Assembly: GCF_900109685.1 (NCBI RefSeq)
Contig: NZ_FOBB01000005.1
Span: forward strand, 124,001-188,000
Origin: Chitinophaga rupis
Lineage (GTDB): Bacteria; Bacteroidota; Bacteroidia; Chitinophagales; Chitinophagaceae
Length of the DNA stretch: 64,000 bases
Reading direction: 5' to 3'
Part shown: in pieces, positions 59,307-64,000 of the stretch
Position numbering within the stretch: the stretch's first letter is position 1
How the letters are laid out: each line of letters starts with the position of its first letter
The notes under the pieces: generated by a model
Seen by the model: only the letters and a program-made list of their open reading frames with translations
Databases searched by the model: none
What the model was told of the DNA's origin: nothing
Program-made: the position numbers and the translations under genes

Positions 59307-61010
59307 TTACTTCTTCTCTATCACCGCCGCCGTTATGTAATACATCTTCACAATGGCGGCCGTATCAAACAATGGCGCCTCATTGCTTTTCAACGGCTGT
59401 TTTTTCCAGCTTTCTGTTGGAATAACTTTCAGCTTTGCGTTTTTATTTTGCAGCACCAGCGGCATGTTAAAGCCGCTTACACAATTGGTCCAGCGGTAGA
59501 ACGCGTTCTTCTGATCCTGGTCTAAATAAAATTCAAGCCGCGGTATTTGCGTGGTCCGCAAATACTGATCAAACACTTTGCTGTAGTCGTAATGCGCCTG
59601 TTTGGAAATGTAATTTTCAATTTGCTGCGTGGTAACGGTTTGATGGTAGAATGTTTTATTCATGCCCCTCAGTATTTGCCGGAACAGGGTATCATTATCC
59701 AGCCCATGGCGTATAGCGTGCAGCATGTTGGATGGTTTGGGGTACATATCGCCGCTGCCCTGGTCATTCACATCATATTTTGCAATAACAGGCCGGTCGT
59801 TCTTGATACCTCTCCGTATGCCTGCATTATAGGCGTTGGCGGCATCTTTCCCGAAAATATGGTCTATGAACAGTGTTTCACTGTAATTGGTAAAACCTTC
59901 GTGTATATACATATCTGCCAGGTCTTTGCTGGTGATATTATTGCCAAACCATTCGTGGCCGCTTTCGTGAATAATGATAAAGTCCCACTTCATGCCCCAG
60001 CCGGTTCCGGAGCCATCCCTGCCGCCATATCCGAATTTATATTTATTGCCGTAAGATACTGCGCTCTGGTGCTCCATGCCGGAATGCGAAGTTTCTATAA
60101 GCTGGTAGCCATCTTCATAGAACGGGTAAGGCCCAAACCAGTACTCAAAGCTTTTAAGCATATTATGCACCTGTAGCGGCATATACTCTTTTGCCCTGGT
60201 TAAATTATAATCCAGCACCCAGTAATTAACATCCAGCGATCCTTTTTCGCCGGCATATTTTTCACTGAAGTTTACATACTTTCCAATATAGGGTATGATG
60301 CAGTAATTGCTGATAGGGTTTACCACCGCCCATTTGTAGGTAGTGGTACCGTCTGCATTATCTTTTTTCAGCTGAAGCCTGCCATTGGCAACAGCTACCA
60401 GGGTATCCGGAACAATAACCGTTAAGGAGGCGCCTTTATCCGGCTCATCACTCTGGTGATCTTTACAGGGATACCATACAGATGCGCCGGAACCCTGGCA
60501 GGTAACGGTCATCCAGGGGCGGCCCAGGGAATCTTTTGTGAAGGTCCAGCCGGCAGACCACGGCGGGCGAACAGATACCCTGACCTGCCCATGATAATAA
60601 ACAGTTACGTTCCCCTCCGTAGCTTTTTTCTGTTCGGGAACCGCTACATGCCAGGCATTACCTTCCTTGGTAAAATGGAGCCTGCCTGAGTGATTAAATA
60701 AGATGCTATCGATCACCAGGGGCTCCTGCAGGTCTATCTGCATCATGCGCTTATTATTATCGTTTACCACTTTATAGGTGATGGTATTGGAGCCGCTGAT
60801 GGTTTTACTTTCGTAATCCGGCTTAACGGTAATGTCATATCGTATAAGGTTCCACCAGGCGCGTTCCGGGGTAATACTGCCTCGTAATGTGTCTGCTTTG
60901 GTGAATATTTTGCTGGCAGGTGTTTGCGCTTTAGTTGTGGTAAATATTACCAGGCAAATCAGGCTGATAATTATGCCCCTTATAACTGATATGAAATTTT
61001 GCATAGCCAC
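59307..61010 (-). CDS. M1-family metallopeptidase
   Basis: 567 residues. Signal peptide about 1-28 (ends TTTKAQ). An N-terminal beta-sandwich (RYDITVKPDYESKTISGSNTITYKV) precedes the catalytic domain. The substrate-recognition motif is GMEHQ (normally GxMEN). The zinc site is HESGH (His348, His352) with Glu349 as base and Glu371 exactly 18 residues on (IHEGFTNYSE). A zinc aminopeptidase exported to the periplasm. It is shorter than full M1 enzymes and lacks the large helical domain IV. It is monocistronic; its 3' flank is an inverted-repeat element. Confidence 0.93.
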   Translation of the reverse strand: MAMQNFISVIRGIIISLICLVIFTTTKAQTPASKIFTKADTLRGSITPERAWWNLIRYDITVKPDYESKTISGSNTITYKVVNDNNKRMMQIDLQEPLVIDSILFNHSGRLHFTKEGNAWHVAVPEQKKATEGNVTVYYHGQVRVSVRPPWSAGWTFTKDSLGRPWMTVTCQGSGASVWYPCKDHQSDEPDKGASLTVIVPDTLVAVANGRLQLKKDNADGTTTYKWAVVNPISNYCIIPYIGKYVNFSEKYAGEKGSLDVNYWVLDYNLTRAKEYMPLQVHNMLKSFEYWFGPYPFYEDGYQLIETSHSGMEHQSAVSYGNKYKFGYGGRDGSGTGWGMKWDFIIIHESGHEWFGNNITSKDLADMYIHEGFTNYSETLFIDHIFGKDAANAYNAGIRRGIKNDRPVIAKYDVNDQGSGDMYPKPSNMLHAIRHGLDNDTLFRQILRGMNKTFYHQTVTTQQIENYISKQAHYDYSKVFDQYLRTTQIPRLEFYLDQDQKNAFYRWTNCVSGFNMPLVLQNKNAKLKVIPTESWKKQPLKSNEAPLFDTAAIVKMYYITAAVIEKK

Positions 61011-61179
61011 TAACTTAATTATTTATCCTCAGCCCGGCTTATTGTCTTTTGGCAGAAGCTTTACTAAAATTAACCTAAACCAGCTGATCATTATGATCAG
61101 AAAGGTATGAATTGTGTAGCCGGCTCTGATGTATTGGCATGATTTTGTTACCACATTTTTTGAACTAAAAACAATTGTT

Positions 61180-61410
61180 ATGGTACAAGATGATCCTAAA
61201 AAGTTAGATCCGAAGAAAAAGCCCCAGGATTCCACTTTAAAGCCAGACCCGGAAACCACCGGGCCGGAACCGCAGGAACATATGGAGGGCCCGGTTTCAT
61301 CTTTAGTTAAGAAAGTAGGGGAAGTGATGGGGGATAACGACCAGGACAAAGATGCTAATAAAGATGCGATTGACAGAACAGAGGAAAAGGATAATAAAAA
61401 GAAGCACTGA
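61180..61410 (+). CDS. Small hydrophilic, highly charged protein, 76 aa
   Basis: From the ATG at 61180 (MVQDDPKKLDPKKKPQDSTL). The protein is dominated by Asp, Lys, Glu and Pro, with one possible short helix (VSSLVKKVGEVMGDN) and a tail ...DRTEEKDNKKKH. It is likely disordered, like small stress or desiccation-related proteins in this phylum (inference). An ATG at 61129 adds an unlikely hydrophobic N-terminus. A good terminator follows 20 nt after the stop. Confidence 0.72.
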   Translation: MVQDDPKKLDPKKKPQDSTLKPDPETTGPEPQEHMEGPVSSLVKKVGEVMGDNDQDKDANKDAIDRTEEKDNKKKH

Positions 61411-61429
61411 TATTAGAATAACTAATTCG

Positions 61430-61466
61430 CAGCAGCATATTTTTATTAATGTGCTGCTGTTTTTTG
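61430..61466 (+). terminator. Intrinsic terminator
   Basis: CAGCAGCA (61430-61437) pairs with TGCTGCTG (61452-61459), followed by TTTTTTG. Confidence 0.82.
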
Positions 61467-61499
61467 TTTAATACTATTGTAAGCATAACTGTGCCGCTA

Positions 61500-61652
61500 C
61501 TACCCCCCAATAAGCTTGCCGTTATATAATACTTCACTGTAGGTGCTTTGCCTTCTCATATAATCCTGGTCGTTTACACTTTGCCTTTTGCTGTAATATA
61601 GCGCTGTATCCCGAAGCTGCCATGTAGCCCTAAAGATGGACTTTAACTCCAT
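61500..61652 (-). CDS. Short hypothetical protein, 50 aa
   Basis: From the ATG at 61650-61652 the frame reads MELKSIFRATWQLRDTALYY, then SKRQSVNDQDYMRRQSTYSE and VLYNGKLIGG. Composition and codon choice are protein-like, with many Arg, Tyr and Gln. It is basic and soluble, with no signal. It is divergent from the AraC regulator and convergent with 61180, with the bidirectional-looking hairpin at 61430-61459 beyond its stop. Function unknown. Confidence 0.5.
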   Translation of the reverse strand: MELKSIFRATWQLRDTALYYSKRQSVNDQDYMRRQSTYSEVLYNGKLIGG

Positions 61653-61894
61653 TTTTTACCCCTGCGGGTGAAATTGATTGTGTTTTACACCTTTAAAGAT
61701 AAAAGTACCTGTTTGTACTGGTTTTAGGGGAAATGCCCCGGCGTCCGGCGGAATGTATTAATAGTTATATTTAGGGTAATAATTCCCGGATGGACTATTT
61801 CCGCACAATCATGGATAATGTTATCAGGGAGCTGAAGTTTCTCTTTTATTAGTGATATTGTATAAGATTCTACTCATGCCAGAAGATTAACGTT
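61653..61894. other. Upstream region of the AraC regulator
   Basis: No gene is seen. It contains the short inverted repeat AGTAC-N6-GTACT (61704-61719), a possible operator for either divergent gene. Confidence 0.4.
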
Positions 61895-62791
61895 ATGAAC
61901 AGTGTTGGCAACATTTCAAAAAAGATCAAAGAGGGGTTTATTGGTCAGCGGATGATCGTGCTTCCACCCAATATAAAAAAGATTGTGCTCCGGAATGCGC
62001 TCATCAACCGTTTTTACCTGACAGATATGGGTTTTTACCCGCATGCGGTGAACCATGACCGGGAGCGCAAGGCCGGCTGCCACCAGTACATTTTACTGTA
62101 TTGTATAGAAGGGAAAGGGACCATTTCCTTACCGGGCAATACCATTGAGCTATTGCCTAATACTTTTTTTATTATACCCCGGCATGTACCGCATCATTAC
62201 AAAAGCTCACAGGAAGATCCCTGGAGCATTTACTGGGTGCATTTTATGGGGGAGGCGGCAGATCTTTTAACGGCGCGGTATTACGAGGACAAAGGCAGCC
62301 TGGTTTCTATCCCTTATGATGAAAAAAGAATGCAGGATTTTGAAGAGATCTTTTCCCTGCTGGAAAGCAGCTTCGACGAAAAGCAGCTGGAAATCGCTAA
62401 CATCAAGCTGTTTAACTATATATCCTCGTTCGTTTATTTTAAAGAGATTAACCCCTCGTACCAGGATGATGATGTGGTCTCAGATTCCATCGCTTTTATG
62501 AAAAGGAACCTGAGCCGCATGTTAACGCTGGAGCAGCTGGCCAAACAGCAGCATTTATCGGTATCGCAATATTCCAGGCTGTTTAAAACCAAAATGGGCA
62601 GCTCGCCCAACCAGTATTTCAGCCAGCTTAAGATCCAGAAGTCGTGCCAGTACTTGTATTTCAGCGACCGCAATATTAAGGAGATCTGCGCGGAGCTTGG
62701 CTTCCAGGACCCATATTATTTTTCACGGCTGTTTAAAAAGCTTATGGGGAAATCACCCGCGTTCTATAAGAACCAGCATAAGAAAAGCTAG
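61895..62791 (+). CDS. AraC-family transcriptional regulator
   Basis: 298 residues. An N-terminal cupin (about 35-150: YILLYCIEGKGTISLPGNTIELLPNTFFIIPRHVPHHYKS) probably binds a sugar. Two C-terminal helix-turn-helix motifs (about 195-295) are LTLEQLAKQQHLSVSQYSRLFKTKMGSSPNQYF and IKEICAELGFQDPYYFSRLFKKLMGKSPAFYK. Such regulators often activate neighbouring glycan genes; candidates are the GH2-like gene at 63031 or the PUL at 50-59 kb. The true start may be Met20 (MIVLPPNIKK). The stop is followed after 5 nt by an inverted-repeat element. Confidence 0.94.
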   Translation: MNSVGNISKKIKEGFIGQRMIVLPPNIKKIVLRNALINRFYLTDMGFYPHAVNHDRERKAGCHQYILLYCIEGKGTISLPGNTIELLPNTFFIIPRHVPHHYKSSQEDPWSIYWVHFMGEAADLLTARYYEDKGSLVSIPYDEKRMQDFEEIFSLLESSFDEKQLEIANIKLFNYISSFVYFKEINPSYQDDDVVSDSIAFMKRNLSRMLTLEQLAKQQHLSVSQYSRLFKTKMGSSPNQYFSQLKIQKSCQYLYFSDRNIKEICAELGFQDPYYFSRLFKKLMGKSPAFYKNQHKKS

Positions 62792-62796
62792 ATTCA

Positions 62797-63029
62797 ATTA
62801 CGAATTATTCAATTACGAATTATGAATTATGAATTGGAATGCAGCGGATGAGGCCCTTGTGCTGTATATGCATTGACAATTATAGATTATAATTAATGCA
62901 TACTGTCATCAACAAAACATGATCCATTCGTAATTATTCATATCATAATGTCTTTTCAATGGCATTCCCCGTTGGGCGGGGCAGGCTATGGCCCGCTTTG
63001 GGCGGGCCGTAATTGAATAATTCGTAATT
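62797..63029. repeat. Inverted-repeat element filling a convergent gap
   Basis: 62797-62818 and 63008-63029 are perfect 22-bp inverted copies (core TACGAATTATTCAATT). The element starts 6 nt after the AraC stop and ends 2 nt before the stop of the GH2-like gene. Inside are more AATTATGAATTATG units and two GC-rich hairpins (62967-62981 and 62990-63008). It looks like a small non-coding mobile or REP-like repeat. Confidence 0.7.
62990..63008 (-). terminator. GC-rich hairpin, possible terminator
   Basis: GGCCCGC (62990-62996) pairs with GCGGGCC (63002-63008) with a 5-nt loop. No T-run follows, so termination is uncertain. It is embedded in the inverted-repeat element. Confidence 0.35.
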
Positions 63030-63030
63030 A

Positions 63031-64000
63031 TCACTCGTAGAGCGCCCTTATCTGCGCTGCACTCACCACCGCTGCCGGGTTAAATGCCTTGCTGCTCATA
63101 TACTGCTGTAAGCTATAGCACAGCTGCCTGGCTTCCGGGCGTTTTTCCCGGTTGCTGAGCAGATCAATTCCTGAAACAATTAATTTGCCTTTTCCAACCC
63201 TGCATTCAAACACAAGGCCCAGGGACCTCGCCGTTACCCAATCATCAATGACCCGTACAATAGGCTGCAGTCCTTTTTGAACAGCATCCAGCTTAATAGC
63301 GCCGGAGTGCGACATAGCATCCCACCATTGCCAGTTACTGAAGCCCTGCGTAGGAAATTGCCGGAATGCCGGATGTGCAGGATCACATAAAATGCCTAAG
63401 CTTACCGGCGGCTGCTGATGGGTCCAGGCGGTATTCCAGAAAATGCTGGAAAATCCAATGGGAATATCGCCGCCTTTATCTGCCTTCAGGGTGCCCTGTT
63501 TAAGGGTTAGTAATACTTTGCCGCCGGCTTCCAGCGCATCCAGCGCCTTTTGATCCAGCTGCTGTGTAACCAGCACCTGCGGGTCAGCAGCAGGCAGGGT
63601 AGCGGGGTAAACAAATACATCCCAGCTATTCGTGTAACCGGCAACGTTAACGGCTAAAGTAAGCCGCGACGGTGTAGTTACTGCATCCAGCGCCACGTTA
63701 ATATTGCCAAGCTGAATGCCATTGCCAAACGGGATATCTTTTTTATCCAGCACACCTTTAAAAAGCACTTTCCCTGCGCTGTTGCTGATGGTCCATGAAG
63801 GCGTGGCATTCGTTAACACAGCAGGGCCAAACTGCGCTATCTCCACCGGCACACTTAAGCTTTCATTGTTCAGGTACACCATTTTAGGCAGCCGTACCAG
63901 TGGCACCACGGCATTACAAAATGTGCGGTATTCCTTCCCGGTCACGTATCCCTTATCTTTCCAGAAAGGATTTAATACACCCACTAAAGCGGTGCCCTGT
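63031..64000 (-). CDS. GH2-like sugar-binding-domain protein, 5' end beyond window
   Basis: The last ~323 residues of a larger protein; the frame continues past 64000 (...QGTALVGVLNPFWKDKGYVT), so the internal GTG at 63984 is not the start. GTALVGVLNPFW, then FCNAVVPLVRLPKMVYLNNESLSVPVEIAQFG, is typical of the C-terminal half of large Bacteroidota GH2/beta-galactosidase-like proteins. An Ig-like domain (about WTISNSAGKVLFKGVLDKK) follows, then a flavodoxin-like glutamine-amidotransferase-like domain (WDAMSHSGAIKLDAVQKGLQPIVRVIDDW). The catalytic residues would lie outside the window, so enzyme activity cannot be judged. It converges on the AraC regulator. Confidence 0.82.
   Translation of the reverse strand, partial: QGTALVGVLNPFWKDKGYVTGKEYRTFCNAVVPLVRLPKMVYLNNESLSVPVEIAQFGPAVLTNATPSWTISNSAGKVLFKGVLDKKDIPFGNGIQLGNINVALDAVTTPSRLTLAVNVAGYTNSWDVFVYPATLPAADPQVLVTQQLDQKALDALEAGGKVLLTLKQGTLKADKGGDIPIGFSSIFWNTAWTHQQPPVSLGILCDPAHPAFRQFPTQGFSNWQWWDAMSHSGAIKLDAVQKGLQPIVRVIDDWVTARSLGLVFECRVGKGKLIVSGIDLLSNREKRPEARQLCYSLQQYMSSKAFNPAAVVSAAQIRALYE

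Overview
The window looks like chromosomal DNA of a Bacteroidota bacterium, most likely Chitinophagaceae (Chitinophaga-like). Support: two SusC/SusD pairs, two secreted polysaccharide-acting proteins ending in type IX secretion sorting domains, many short lipobox lipoproteins, Bacteroidota -7 boxes (TAnnTTTG) and Bacteroidota-typical small proteins. There are no rRNA or tRNA genes, CRISPR arrays, transposases or phage genes. A gene is cut at each edge (1-311 and 63031-64000).

Layout. 1-4.5 kb: a triple-GAF sigma-54 activator, followed by a GG-N10-GC promoter in front of an SDR gene and a small acidic protein. 4.5-9.8 kb: a UbiG-like methyltransferase, a secreted alginate-lyase-like/ricin protein, and a tight cassette of Asp/Asn-hydroxylase-like dioxygenase, sulfotransferase and APS kinase. 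9.8-14.5 kb: small unknown genes, a QorB-like reductase divergent from an HxlR regulator with a palindromic operator, and a DUF2243 membrane protein flanked by very small membrane or lipoprotein genes. 14.5-21.2 kb: a zinc alcohol dehydrogenase converging on an SDR plus a large (alpha/alpha)-like protein, then a GH64/beta-gamma-crystallin/CBM6 secreted glucanase. 21.2-29.6 kb: a cation/proton antiporter, groES-groEL, transketolase, a frameshifted beta-lactamase-fold hydrolase and an HxlR/DoxX pair. 29.6-30.1 kb: a response-regulator remnant running into a G-free CTCAAC-type repeat.

30.4-38.9 kb: susC-susD, a redoxin, a c-type cytochrome fused to a PHM-like copper monooxygenase, and a ROK regulator. 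This is not a classic glycan locus, because it has no glycosidase. 38.9-47.1 kb: an NlpC/P60 lipoprotein, another lipoprotein, a VOC protein, a hybrid histidine kinase, a universal stress protein, a dienelactone-hydrolase-like protein that has lost two catalytic residues, a small unknown and a CoA-transferase. 47.1-49.8 kb: a YceI-porin-YceI operon. 50.3-58.9 kb: a polysaccharide utilisation locus (susC, susD, two surface lipoproteins, heparinase II/III-type lyase). 59-64 kb: an M1 peptidase, small genes, an AraC regulator and the 3' part of a GH2-like sugar-binding protein.

The most unusual signals are: (i) an 11-bp ATTACCACGTT box found only in the leaders of the two susC genes, twice in one of them; (ii) the hydroxylase-sulfotransferase-APS kinase cassette; (iii) a sigma-54 promoter directly after its likely activator gene; (iv) two AT-rich inverted-repeat elements whose ends abut stop codons; and (v) several very small genes recovered by hand. 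All functions are inferred from sequence motifs alone.
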